From NCBI RefSeq assembly GCF_001436315.1, contig NZ_AYZA01000019.1, positions 191,305 through 255,304 on the forward strand: DNA of 64,000 nucleotides. The letters run 5' to 3'. Position 1 is the stretch's first letter, and every line of letters begins with the position of its first letter. Positions 42,560 through 49,092 of the stretch are shown here, piece after piece. The DNA comes from Ligilactobacillus aviarius subsp. aviarius DSM 20655 (lineage in GTDB: Bacteria; Bacillota; Bacilli; Lactobacillales; Lactobacillaceae). The notes beneath the pieces were generated by a model. The model was not told the DNA's origin, searched no databases, and saw only the letters and a list, made by a program, of their open reading frames with translations. A program made the position numbers and the translations under genes.

Positions 42560-42610
42560 CTTAGCAGTTTTCGCAGGCTGCTAAGTCATTGCTCCTCGGA
42601 CTTGGGAGCA
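42560..42610 (+). ncRNA. Hairpin of the repeated type (copy 5) plus second hairpin
   Basis: CTTAGCAGT/GCTGCTAAG (42560-42585) has loop TTTCGCAG. Then TGCTCC/GGAGCA (42590-42610) follows. Confidence 0.65.
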
Positions 42611-42685
42611 CAGGTATTACATTTTTTGCAATCTCAAAGTGATTGGGAAACGCAAATCAAGTTCAAATCGACCAACGAAAAGAGT

Positions 42686-42725
42686 AGCCGCATTGGTTTA
42701 TCACGGTTCGACCCCGTGAGCGGCT
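42686..42725 (+). ncRNA. tRNA-like minihelix (T-arm plus acceptor-like stem)
   Basis: CACGG/CCGTG encloses the perfect T-loop TTCGACC, with the conserved G53-C61 closing pair. A 6-bp AGCCGC/GCGGCT stem stacks outside it. Only ten bases separate the 5' acceptor strand from the T-arm, so D-arm and anticodon arm are absent. No CCA follows. Confidence 0.6.
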
Positions 42726-42767
42726 GTTATCCGGATAAACAATTTTAAATTATGGAGTGAATTAAAA

Positions 42768-43178
42768 ATGGCTAGATTTGTTAAAGTCGGAAAACGTGGC
42801 TCAATGATTAATGTTGAGCAAATTACGGCTATCTATCCGAATGAAAAATCGGATAAATATACAGTTTGCATAACCAGTGGGAGTGAATATTACGTGACTT
42901 ACGATGAATTTCTTGAAATCACAGGGCAACGACAACGCCAAGTAAGTGACAAAAAGTATGCTATCAAAGTCTTTTGTGGAGATTATCCGGTTTACTTTTT
43001 GGATAAATACTTAGCGTTCAACCGTGAAACCGGTGCTCCCGTGATTACCACCAACGATGATGACAGCGGACGGCAAGCTCATTTCACAGAAAAGGAAATC
43101 GAAGAACTGAAAAAGTGCGATGACATAGCGATTGATTGGAACAAAGTAGAACTGGAGGAAGTGGACGATGGCGAATAA
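42768..43178 (+). CDS. Hypothetical phage protein, DUF1642-like C-terminus
   Basis: The 136-residue protein may combine two parts. Residues 1-55 form a small beta unit (INVEQITAIYPNEKSDKYTV). Residues 60-136 resemble DUF1642 phage proteins (HFTEKEIEELKKCDDIAIDW, then ending acidic). SD GGAG lies eight bases before ATG 42768. First gene after the RNA region; it overlaps the next by 11 bp. Confidence 0.5.
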   Translation: MARFVKVGKRGSMINVEQITAIYPNEKSDKYTVCITSGSEYYVTYDEFLEITGQRQRQVSDKKYAIKVFCGDYPVYFLDKYLAFNRETGAPVITTNDDDSGRQAHFTEKEIEELKKCDDIAIDWNKVELEEVDDGE

Positions 43179-43428
43179 GAGAAAACTAGAGGACAATCTT
43201 AACAAAGTTTTTGATTGCAAAGATATTCACGTTCATGAAGTGCGAGACGTTGACGGTGCAAAATTAACTCAATTATTAATTACAAATTCAAATTTTAGTT
43301 TGAGAATGCAATTCGTAAAAAAGAACGGAGACGTTTTTACGCCGATTATGACTTTTCCAAAGATTAGCATGTCTAATTTTGGAAAGGCTATTGATTACGT
43401 CAAGGAATATTTTGACGAAAGGGGTTAA
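43168..43428 (+). CDS. Hypothetical phage protein (86 aa)
   Basis: The 86-residue protein has a KRKLEDNLNKVFDCKDIHVH opening and mixed alpha/beta character. The SD GGAGGAAG lies inside the upstream gene. No family recognised. Confidence 0.6.
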   Translation: MANKRKLEDNLNKVFDCKDIHVHEVRDVDGAKLTQLLITNSNFSLRMQFVKKNGDVFTPIMTFPKISMSNFGKAIDYVKEYFDERG

Positions 43429-43435
43429 GCAACAA

Positions 43436-43594
43436 ATGAACAATCGTTGGAGAAGACGTTATCGATTAGAAACGAGACATAAACTTAATACCTTTACAAA
43501 ACAAATGGTGATATTGGATAGGAAATTTCAAGATTACTGGTGTAACCCACCTATGCCAAGTTTCAGGAAAGGGAAGAAATATTATGCAAAATAG
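43436..43594 (+). CDS. Small basic aromatic phage protein (52 aa)
   Basis: From ATG 43436 (GAAAGGGG upstream) the 52-residue protein is rich in Arg, Lys, Tyr and Trp (NNRWRRRYRLETRHK...). It overlaps the YopX-family gene by 11 bp. No family recognised. Confidence 0.5.
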   Translation: MNNRWRRRYRLETRHKLNTFTKQMVILDRKFQDYWCNPPMPSFRKGKKYYAK

Positions 43595-43988
43595 ATTTAA
43601 ATTTAGAGCGTGGGACAGTATCGCAAAAGAGTATATTTTTGATTCGTATGCTTTATATGAATTGTTCGTAAACGATATAGATAATAGTTATCAAGTTGAG
43701 CAATGTACCGGCTTAAAAGATAAAAACGGAAAGCTGATTTATGAAGGAGATATTGTTGAAGTTACTTCACCAGAAAATTGGAACATCTTTGATGAGTATT
43801 CCAATTCTGAAATCTTAGGGAAGGGTGTTGTTGTCACAAAGCCAGGATGTGCATTTATTAAAAAGAATGATATTGATGGAGAAGAGAAGAAATATTATTT
43901 TGCTTTATATTCAGTAGTTGAAGACGCCAGTGTAGAAGTCATCGGTAACATTCACGAAAACTCGGAACTATTGGAGGGTAACAAATGA
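43584..43988 (+). CDS. YopX-family phage protein
   Basis: The 134-residue protein has the YopX signature: FKFRAWDS at the start, EQCTGLKDKNGKLIYEGDIV at about residues 38-57, and VIGNIHENSELLEG at the end. Common in Firmicute phages; no biochemical role known. Overlaps the next gene by 4 bp. Confidence 0.92.
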   Translation: MQNRFKFRAWDSIAKEYIFDSYALYELFVNDIDNSYQVEQCTGLKDKNGKLIYEGDIVEVTSPENWNIFDEYSNSEILGKGVVVTKPGCAFIKKNDIDGEEKKYYFALYSVVEDASVEVIGNIHENSELLEGNK

Positions 43989-44230
43989 CAACAATCAAAA
44001 TTAACGACACATACCGTGTTGAAATTCATAATTATGATTTCGTTTTAATCAAACACAATGATAAATATGATGCCACTCTTGGGTATTTTCCAAGTCTGAA
44101 ACATGCTTTATCGTGGCTGAAACGTGAAGAAGCTAAATCATTAGGGACGTTAACCATTGATGAATATATCAATGAATTACGGAAATTAGAAAGCTGGACG
44201 GGAGAGATTTTAAATGAGCAAAAGAATTAA
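43985..44230 (+). CDS. Hypothetical phage protein (81 aa)
   Basis: The 81-residue protein (TTIKINDTYRVEIHNYDFVL, then GYFPSLKHALSWLKREEAK) has two beta strands and an amphipathic helix. This layout is seen in DUF5405-like phage proteins, but I cannot confirm a family. SD GGAGGG. Overlaps the lipoprotein gene by 17 bp. Confidence 0.6.
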   Translation: MTTIKINDTYRVEIHNYDFVLIKHNDKYDATLGYFPSLKHALSWLKREEAKSLGTLTIDEYINELRKLESWTGEILNEQKN

Positions 44231-44537
44231 ATATTTTATTTATGGTTTTGTAGCAGTGTTAGTTATGATTTTGGCAGGTTGTGGGATCCATTGGTATTTC
44301 ACTTCAACCGCAAGTGGAATAAGAACAGCCGTTAATTTCAAATCAAACGTTAATAACGGCATGGAACGTGAAATTACAGTATATAACGCTGACGGTAAAG
44401 TAATCATGCACATGAAAGGCAAGTTCGATATTCAACATTCAAATAGATCATTGCAATATATCGACCAAAACCACATGAAACACAATATTTACTTTGGAGA
44501 TAACACAACAGTGACAGTTAATGAGGTGAAGAAATAG
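44214..44537 (+). CDS. Phage-encoded small lipoprotein
   Basis: The 107-residue protein has a lipoprotein signal peptide: KRIKYF, a hydrophobic core, and lipobox LAGC, predicting lipid attachment at C23. The exported domain (ITVYNADGKVIMHMKGKFDI) is a small beta-rich unit resembling the DUF5052 proteins of lactobacilli. A surface lipoprotein on a prophage may affect superinfection or the host envelope; this is a guess from location. Confidence 0.68.
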   Translation: MSKRIKYFIYGFVAVLVMILAGCGIHWYFTSTASGIRTAVNFKSNVNNGMEREITVYNADGKVIMHMKGKFDIQHSNRSLQYIDQNHMKHNIYFGDNTTVTVNEVKK

Positions 44538-44735
44538 ATGAGTAAGCGAAACAAAAAGCGTAGCGTATTGAAGAAACGCAAGCGGAGAATGAACTACAAC
44601 GGTATTAAACCGGGCAACTTAGTTCAATGGCAAGGCATGAAATACAAAGTTGTTGCTTTGCTAAAACATGGCTGTTTGTTACTTGATAACGGAGCAAAAC
44701 TGCAAGCAAAGGAGTGTGAACGTCTTTCTCAATAA
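44538..44735 (+). CDS. Small basic phage protein (65 aa)
   Basis: The 65-residue protein opens with a Lys/Arg-rich stretch of 18 residues. A small beta-barrel-like segment follows (GIKPGNLVQWQGMKYKVVAL), reminiscent of SH3/KOW-type RNA or DNA contact modules. SD GAGGTG. No family assigned. Confidence 0.55.
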   Translation: MSKRNKKRSVLKKRKRRMNYNGIKPGNLVQWQGMKYKVVALLKHGCLLLDNGAKLQAKECERLSQ

Positions 44736-44751
44736 AGAGAGGAGAATAACA

Positions 44752-45042
44752 ATGAAAATGCCAAAAGCAAAAATTGAAGTTTCTCTTACTGGAAAACAGA
44801 TAATGGAAATTGCTTCATCGACAATAGGTAGATCATTAGATGAACCGTTACGAACGATTGCTTTTATGGGTTTAGATAATCGTTGGCATTTATTCGGGAA
44901 GAATGACAGAGATTTAATGTTTAAGAATCCAGCAAAAAATAAGTACGAAATCATTTTGAATGGTGAAGCAATCGCAGTCAGTAAAGATACTTGGGATGAA
45001 TTTAGACATGTAACCGCAGGACTAGAAAGGACGGAAAAATAA
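44752..45042 (+). CDS. Hypothetical phage protein (96 aa)
   Basis: ATG 44752 follows GAGAGGAGAA. The upstream part of the frame, to 44668, overlaps the previous gene and lacks a ribosome site. The 96-residue protein has an amphipathic helix and a WHLFGKNDRDLMF segment. No family recognised. The stop overlaps the next start (AATAATGG region). Confidence 0.55.
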   Translation: MKMPKAKIEVSLTGKQIMEIASSTIGRSLDEPLRTIAFMGLDNRWHLFGKNDRDLMFKNPAKNKYEIILNGEAIAVSKDTWDEFRHVTAGLERTEK

Positions 45043-45362
45043 TGGACGAATTAATTGAAAAAGTAAAAGCATGGGCAAAGGAACGCGGAATTGATAAGCA
45101 ACCAGCAGACGCAGGCTATCGGAAAACCGTTGAAGAACTGGGTGAACTCTCATCAGCTTATTCACGACAAAACAAAGCAATGATGATTGATAGTCTAGGC
45201 GATACAGCAGTTTGCTTAATCAATCTAGCAACTCAAATGGGCTTAGATTTCAACGAATGCTTGGAACATGCTTACAACGAAATTAAAGACCGCAAAGGCA
45301 AGACAGTCAACGGTGTATTTGTCAAAGAAGCAGACTTAAAGAACGGAAAGGATAATCAATAA
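45042..45362 (+). CDS. MazG-like nucleotide pyrophosphohydrolase
   Basis: The 106-residue protein has the EExxE-type helix YRKTVEELGELSSAYSRQNK and the downstream metal-binding helix MIDSLGDTAVCLINLATQMG, followed by AYNEIKDRKGKTVNG. This matches phage MazG-like dNTP pyrophosphohydrolases. It may clean the nucleotide pool or lower alarmone levels during lytic growth. SD AAAGGAC. Confidence 0.88.
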   Translation: MDELIEKVKAWAKERGIDKQPADAGYRKTVEELGELSSAYSRQNKAMMIDSLGDTAVCLINLATQMGLDFNECLEHAYNEIKDRKGKTVNGVFVKEADLKNGKDNQ

Positions 45363-45604
45363 TGTTCGGGAACAATAAACAAGAAACAATCACACGAATT
45401 AATGAATTAACCAATGAAGCAGAAAAGCTGCACCGCAAGATTTTTAAGTTAAGAACTTTCGTTGAAAGTACAAATTGCAAAAAGCTGACTGCCGATGAAG
45501 GAACTTACATCAAAGCATGCTGGCTTCAACTCGACAACATGGAAAGCTATTACGAAAACTTGCAAGAACGAGCTATTCAGCTCCAAGGAACGTTGGAAAA
45601 ATAG
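45362..45604 (+). CDS. Coiled-coil hypothetical phage protein (80 aa)
   Basis: The 80-residue protein is predominantly helical with heptad-like spacing (TRINELTNEAEKLHRKIFKL). It starts on the last base of the MazG-like gene, with AAAGGATAA upstream. No family recognised. Confidence 0.6.
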   Translation: MFGNNKQETITRINELTNEAEKLHRKIFKLRTFVESTNCKKLTADEGTYIKACWLQLDNMESYYENLQERAIQLQGTLEK

Positions 45605-45606
45605 TC

Positions 45607-45675
45607 ATGGAATTGGTCGCAAGTATCATCTTTGAAATGGTGTTATTCGTTTTGATTATTGCTTTGAAAAAATAA
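45607..45675 (+). CDS. 22-residue membrane peptide
   Basis: ATG 45607 to TAA 45673-45675. A single hydrophobic helix (SIIFEMVLFVLIIAL) ends in KK. It lies two bases after the previous stop, so coupled translation is possible, but no strong SD is visible. Confidence 0.35.
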   Translation: MELVASIIFEMVLFVLIIALKK

Positions 45676-45743
45676 AAAAAGCGCCGTTCAGGCACTCCGC
45701 TAAAAATTCATTCAACTAATTATATCATAAGGAAGTGGAATGC

Positions 45744-46217
45744 ATGGACGGGTCAGAATTGACAGCACTATTCGAATATGACGATGAACAAACCGCAAAG
45801 AACGTGAGTGAATTTTTCAAGAATTTCAAGCGTATCAGTCGCATGGCAGGAGAAGACCCGGCAGCGCTGAAATCGCCAGTGATTTCTGATATTCCAGTCA
45901 GTCATGACGGCGGGAATCATAATGAAGATAGATTGGTCGAACATGCTAACGCCACCGACCTTGCGCCGAAGATAATGAATGACGTTCGCTTTGCTTTGAG
46001 CCATATTTCGAAACGGTCGAAATCAATCATCATTGGAGTGTACATTGATGAACTCACTCAAGAGTCAATGGCTGATAGAATACTTTGCAGCAAGACATCA
46101 TTCAAGGCTTACAAGAAGATTGCACTGAATGAATTTGCTGACTCGTTAAGTTCGCCAAAGACGTTGTTAAGAATTGATTTACACGAAAACAACGGGAAAG
46201 GGCTAGTTGTTGGCTAG
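45744..46217 (+). CDS. ArpU-type late transcription regulator
   Basis: From ATG 45744 (SD AAGGAAG) the 157-residue protein has the ArpU layout. An N-terminal LTALFEYDDEQTAKNVSEFF helix is followed by a C-terminal sigma-70-region-4-like helix-turn-helix (SIIIGVYIDELTQESMADRI, then LCSKTSFKAYKKIALNEFAD). Such proteins control expression of packaging, structural and lysis genes, which begin 1 kb downstream. A GTG nine bases earlier is possible but falls within the SD spacing. Confidence 0.85.
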   Translation: MDGSELTALFEYDDEQTAKNVSEFFKNFKRISRMAGEDPAALKSPVISDIPVSHDGGNHNEDRLVEHANATDLAPKIMNDVRFALSHISKRSKSIIIGVYIDELTQESMADRILCSKTSFKAYKKIALNEFADSLSSPKTLLRIDLHENNGKGLVVG

Positions 46218-46225
46218 CTCTTTTT
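46202..46225 (+). terminator. Terminator overlapping the end of the ArpU-type gene
   Basis: GCTAG/CTAGC with a TTGTTGG loop followed by TCTTTTT; the 3' arm includes the stop codon. Confidence 0.65.
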
Positions 46226-46277
46226 GTACTATAAAAAGTACAAAAATATGTACAAATTATCAAAAGGGTTATATAAT
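46223..46277 (+). promoter_or_regulatory. Promoter/operator region of the toxin-antitoxin operon
   Basis: TTTGTAC, eight bases, GTACAAA (46223-46244) is followed by a third GTACAAA (46250-46256). TATAAT lies at 46272-46277, 77 bp before the antitoxin ATG. Repeated GTAC half-sites close to the -10 suit autoregulation by the antitoxin complex. Confidence 0.55.
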
Positions 46278-46353
46278 ATAAACGTAGGTTAGATAATCTA
46301 CAACACAGAACAAAGAGATAGATAGGTAAGTTAAGAAGGAGAGACGAACTACA

Positions 46354-46638
46354 ATGGAAAATGTAATCGCAACAAGTTCAAACGAATTCCGTAAGAACTT
46401 TAAGAAATATACAGACGATGTTGTCGATTACCAAGACGCAGTAATCGTTACTCGTCCAAAAAACAGAAACGTTGTTGTCATTTCAGAAGATGAGTACAAC
46501 TCTCTGAAAGAAACAGCATATTTGTTGAAAGATAAAGAGAACAGAGAATTTTTACGTGAATCAATGAATCAACTTAAAGGAGGTGATGTCAAAGTGCTAA
46601 CTCCTGATGATTGGGAGAATTTAAAGAAAGGAGAATAA
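46354..46638 (+). CDS. YefM/Phd-type antitoxin
   Basis: The 94-residue protein has an N-terminal Phd/YefM DNA-binding fold (ATSSNEFRKNFKKYTDDVVD, then AVIVTRPKNRNVVVISEDEY) and a toxin-binding helical tail (AYLLKDKENREFLRESMNQL). It would neutralise the downstream YoeB-like RNase and repress the operon. SD AAGGAGAG. Located between late regulator and packaging genes, a typical cargo position. Confidence 0.9.
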   Translation: MENVIATSSNEFRKNFKKYTDDVVDYQDAVIVTRPKNRNVVVISEDEYNSLKETAYLLKDKENREFLRESMNQLKGGDVKVLTPDDWENLKKGE

Positions 46639-46647
46639 AAATGGTGT

Positions 46648-46911
46648 ATGAAACTGAATGTCACATTCACTACTAACGCATGGAATCAAATGACCGAAGT
46701 TATCCGGACTGATAAAAGAATGGCGAAGCAGGTTATTAAATTAATTGATGACACTGTGCGAAACCCTTTCAGTGGTTTAGGAAAACCCGAACCGTTAAAA
46801 ATGGAACTACAAGGCTTTTGGTCGAAACGTGTAGATAAGAAAAATAGAATGGTCTATCGTGTTACGTCAGAAGCAATCGAAATCATCGCCATTAAAGGTC
46901 ATTATGAGTAA
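46648..46911 (+). CDS. YoeB-type toxin (start region disturbed)
   Basis: The 87-residue protein has the YoeB core NPFSGLGKPEPLKMELQGFW, then SKRVDKKNRMVYRV and the closing IKGHYE with the catalytic-region H and Y. YoeB cleaves mRNA in the ribosomal A-site. The well-placed ribosome site AAAGGAG serves ATG 46641, which is in another frame and stops after 11 codons (46674-46676). The toxin frame offers only ATG 46648, 14 bases from the SD. One extra G after ATGGTGTAT would explain this. Expression may be reduced. Confidence 0.8.
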   Translation: MKLNVTFTTNAWNQMTEVIRTDKRMAKQVIKLIDDTVRNPFSGLGKPEPLKMELQGFWSKRVDKKNRMVYRVTSEAIEIIAIKGHYE

Positions 46912-46950
46912 AAAAAGTCCTAGTCAGTAAATTGGACTAGGAATAATGAT

Positions 46951-46996
46951 ATGAGCTATAAGCTATTTTCAGTTTATAGCTCATTTTTTTATTTTT
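46951..46996 (+). terminator. Strong terminator after toxin gene
   Basis: ATGAGCTATAA (46951-46961) pairs with TTATAGCTCAT (46974-46984), followed by TTTTTTATTTTT. A second hairpin TCCTAGTC/GACTAGGA (46918-46942) precedes it. Confidence 0.88.
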
Positions 46997-47093
46997 CAAG
47001 CGAACGGCTGTTCAAAACTGACCAAAAGTTGACCTTTTTCTGACCTAATTCTATCCAAAGTCTGACCACATGTTGACCCGTTTAGGCGTTAAG

Positions 47094-47285
47094 ATGATAT
47101 TGTCGAAAGATGAGGCGAAGCGAATGAGAAATACGAAACGTTTCGGCAAAGTTAGGACGAGCGAAGAGTATCTCATGCTTTGCCGGTTAGAAAAAGAGAT
47201 TAAACTCAACAAACAAAGGAATAGAAAACATAGGCGATACACGGAAGATGTACCGCCTATTTGTTTACACAAAGGAGGTGAGTAG
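47094..47285 (+). CDS. Small basic hypothetical phage protein before terS
   Basis: About 63 residues from ATG 47094 (or 71 from ATG 47070): ILSKDEAKRMRNTKRFGKVR, then a Lys/Arg-rich centre and ending PPICLHKGGE. No good Shine-Dalgarno for either start. Its last codons contain the AAAGGAGG used by terS. No family recognised. Confidence 0.45.
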   Translation: MILSKDEAKRMRNTKRFGKVRTSEEYLMLCRLEKEIKLNKQRNRKHRRYTEDVPPICLHKGGE

Positions 47286-47291
47286 AATGTC

Positions 47292-47858
47292 ATGAAACTA
47301 ACGCATAAGCAACGAATGTTTGCTGATGAGTATTTAAAGTGCGGTAATGCAACAGAAGCAGCAATAAAAGCTGGATATTCAAAGAAAACTGCACGGGCAA
47401 TTGGCAACGAAAACCTAACAAAACCTTACATTAAGGCTTATGTAGCTGAAAAGCAGAAAGAAATTGAATCACATAAGATCGCAGACGCCAAAGAAGTTAT
47501 GGAGTTCTACTCTGCCGTACTTCGAGGAGAGAAAAAAGAGACGGTTGTTATTGCAACCCCTGCTGGTATGGAAACAACGACCAAGGAAGCAGACTTGAAA
47601 ACAAGAATTTCTGCTGCCAAGGAATTGATGAAACGTTATCCGCTTAGCGATGATGATCCTATGCAAAAACAGGCTTACCGAAAGGCTAAAGCTGAGGCGG
47701 ATATTCTTGAAGCTAAAGCAAGTTTATTAGCAGGTAATACAAATGATACCGAAAGCATGTTGCAAGGCTTCTTAGAGAAATTGGAGGGCGGAATAGATGA
47801 GTCTGAACGACCTGTACACACCGAAACAGATAGAAATTCTGAAAACAGTCCGGAGTAG
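47292..47858 (+). CDS. terS: Terminase small subunit
   Basis: The 188-residue protein has an N-terminal HTH (LTHKQRMFADEYLKCGNATE, then AAIKAGYSKKTARAIGNENL) of the Terminase_2 family, a central oligomerisation region and an acidic C-terminus. It recognises the pac/cos site and presents DNA to the large subunit. It overlaps terL by 62 bp, an unusually long overlap. Confidence 0.92.
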   Translation: MKLTHKQRMFADEYLKCGNATEAAIKAGYSKKTARAIGNENLTKPYIKAYVAEKQKEIESHKIADAKEVMEFYSAVLRGEKKETVVIATPAGMETTTKEADLKTRISAAKELMKRYPLSDDDPMQKQAYRKAKAEADILEAKASLLAGNTNDTESMLQGFLEKLEGGIDESERPVHTETDRNSENSPE

Positions 47859-49080
47859 ACCATGGCATATTTTGATAAATCATGGTGCTGTTCGTACTGG
47901 AAAAACCGTTCTCGATAATGATCTCTTTTTAATGGCTTTGATAAGAGTTAGGAAACTGGCTGATGAAGAAGGAGAAAGGGAGCCAAAATACATTCTTGCT
48001 GGCGTTTCGTCAAAGACAATCACAAACAACGTGCTGTCGGAATTGCGAAACAGATACGGATTGAATTTCAAGTTTGATAGGCAAGGAGATTTTACTTTAT
48101 TTGGAGTGAAAGTAGTTCTTGCTTATACAGGATCAATTAGTGGTCTTGGCCGTATTCGTGGTATGACGGCTTATGGTGCTTACGTCAATGAAGCGTCGCT
48201 TGCTGTTAAGGAAGTGTTTGCCGAAATCGTCAACCGGTGTTCCAAGCCAAACGCTCAAATAATCTGCGATACCAACCCGGACAGCCCGGAACACTGGTTG
48301 AAGAAAGATTATATTGACAAGGCGGGAACAGAGAAAGGCAAGGACATTCTAGAGTTTAAGTTTGAACTTGATGACAATACGTTCTTACCTGACGACTACC
48401 GAGAGCATATCAAGAACGATACACCAAGCGGAATGCTTTACGACCGCAACATCAACGGTCTTTGGGTTGCTGGTGAAGGCATGGTATATCCAGACTTTGA
48501 CCGCAAGACAATGTCAATCAGTGAACAGGAAATGAAAGAGCTGCACTTCGACAGAATTGTCTGTGGTGTTGACTGGGGCTGGGAACACTGGGGCTCGATT
48601 GTCGTTGTTGGTATTGATGACGGGCAGGACGTTGAACATAGCAATTATTACGTTATTCGAGAATATGCTCATCAACATTACGATATTAACGACTGGGTTT
48701 CAGTTGCAAAGGACATTGTTTCAGAATTTGGCAATGTTCCGTTCTATTGCGACTCCGCTCGACCTGAACACGTTGCAAGGTTCGTCAATGAAGGACTGAA
48801 CGCAATCAACGCCAATAAGTCAATCATGCCGGGAATCGAAACGGTGGCAAAGGCGATGAAGCAAGGACGGTTCAAAATTGACTATGAACACGCACCGCGT
48901 TTCAGAGAAGAAATTTTCACGTATGTTTGGAACGAGCAAACCGGAATGCCGAACAAACAAATGGACGATACGCAAGACGCCATTCGTTACGCAATATATA
49001 GCGACTTGCAAGTCCAAGAACAACGTAATCAATCAAACATCAATGACAGATTAGCAGCATTAAAGAATTTTGGTTTCTAA
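47797..49080 (+). CDS. terL: Terminase large subunit (PBSX-type)
   Basis: The 427-residue protein has an ATPase domain (Walker A HGAVRTGKT, residues about 29-37; YGAYVNEASL region for Walker B) and a C-terminal RNase-H-like nuclease (VCGVDWGWEHWGSIVVVGID; FYCDSARPE; MDDTQDAIRYAIY). It pumps and cuts DNA into proheads. SD TTGGAGGGCG inside terS supports ATG 47797. Confidence 0.95.
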   Translation: MSLNDLYTPKQIEILKTVRSRPWHILINHGAVRTGKTVLDNDLFLMALIRVRKLADEEGEREPKYILAGVSSKTITNNVLSELRNRYGLNFKFDRQGDFTLFGVKVVLAYTGSISGLGRIRGMTAYGAYVNEASLAVKEVFAEIVNRCSKPNAQIICDTNPDSPEHWLKKDYIDKAGTEKGKDILEFKFELDDNTFLPDDYREHIKNDTPSGMLYDRNINGLWVAGEGMVYPDFDRKTMSISEQEMKELHFDRIVCGVDWGWEHWGSIVVVGIDDGQDVEHSNYYVIREYAHQHYDINDWVSVAKDIVSEFGNVPFYCDSARPEHVARFVNEGLNAINANKSIMPGIETVAKAMKQGRFKIDYEHAPRFREEIFTYVWNEQTGMPNKQMDDTQDAIRYAIYSDLQVQEQRNQSNINDRLAALKNFGF

Positions 49081-49092
49081 GGAAGTGAGAAA

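Larger units (their letters stand above)
41380..42767 (+). ncRNA. Giant structured RNA candidate (GOLLD/ROOL-like or new), about 1.35 kb
   Basis: There is no credible gene in this 1388-bp block; the only open frames are short and lack ribosome sites. Instead there are at least fifteen stable hairpins, several with loop sequences complementary to downstream single strands. Examples are a closing stem TAGGAC(AGTT)/(AACT)GTCCTA enclosing two GC-rich hairpins (41382-41460), H-type pseudoknots at 41562-41639 and 41694-41729, five hairpins with a 9-bp stem and similar 8-base loop, GNRA loops, and a tRNA-like T-arm/acceptor (42686-42725). Prophage location in Lactobacillaceae and size recall GOLLD and ROOL giant RNAs; family membership is inference. 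No promoter or terminator identified. Confidence 0.7.
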
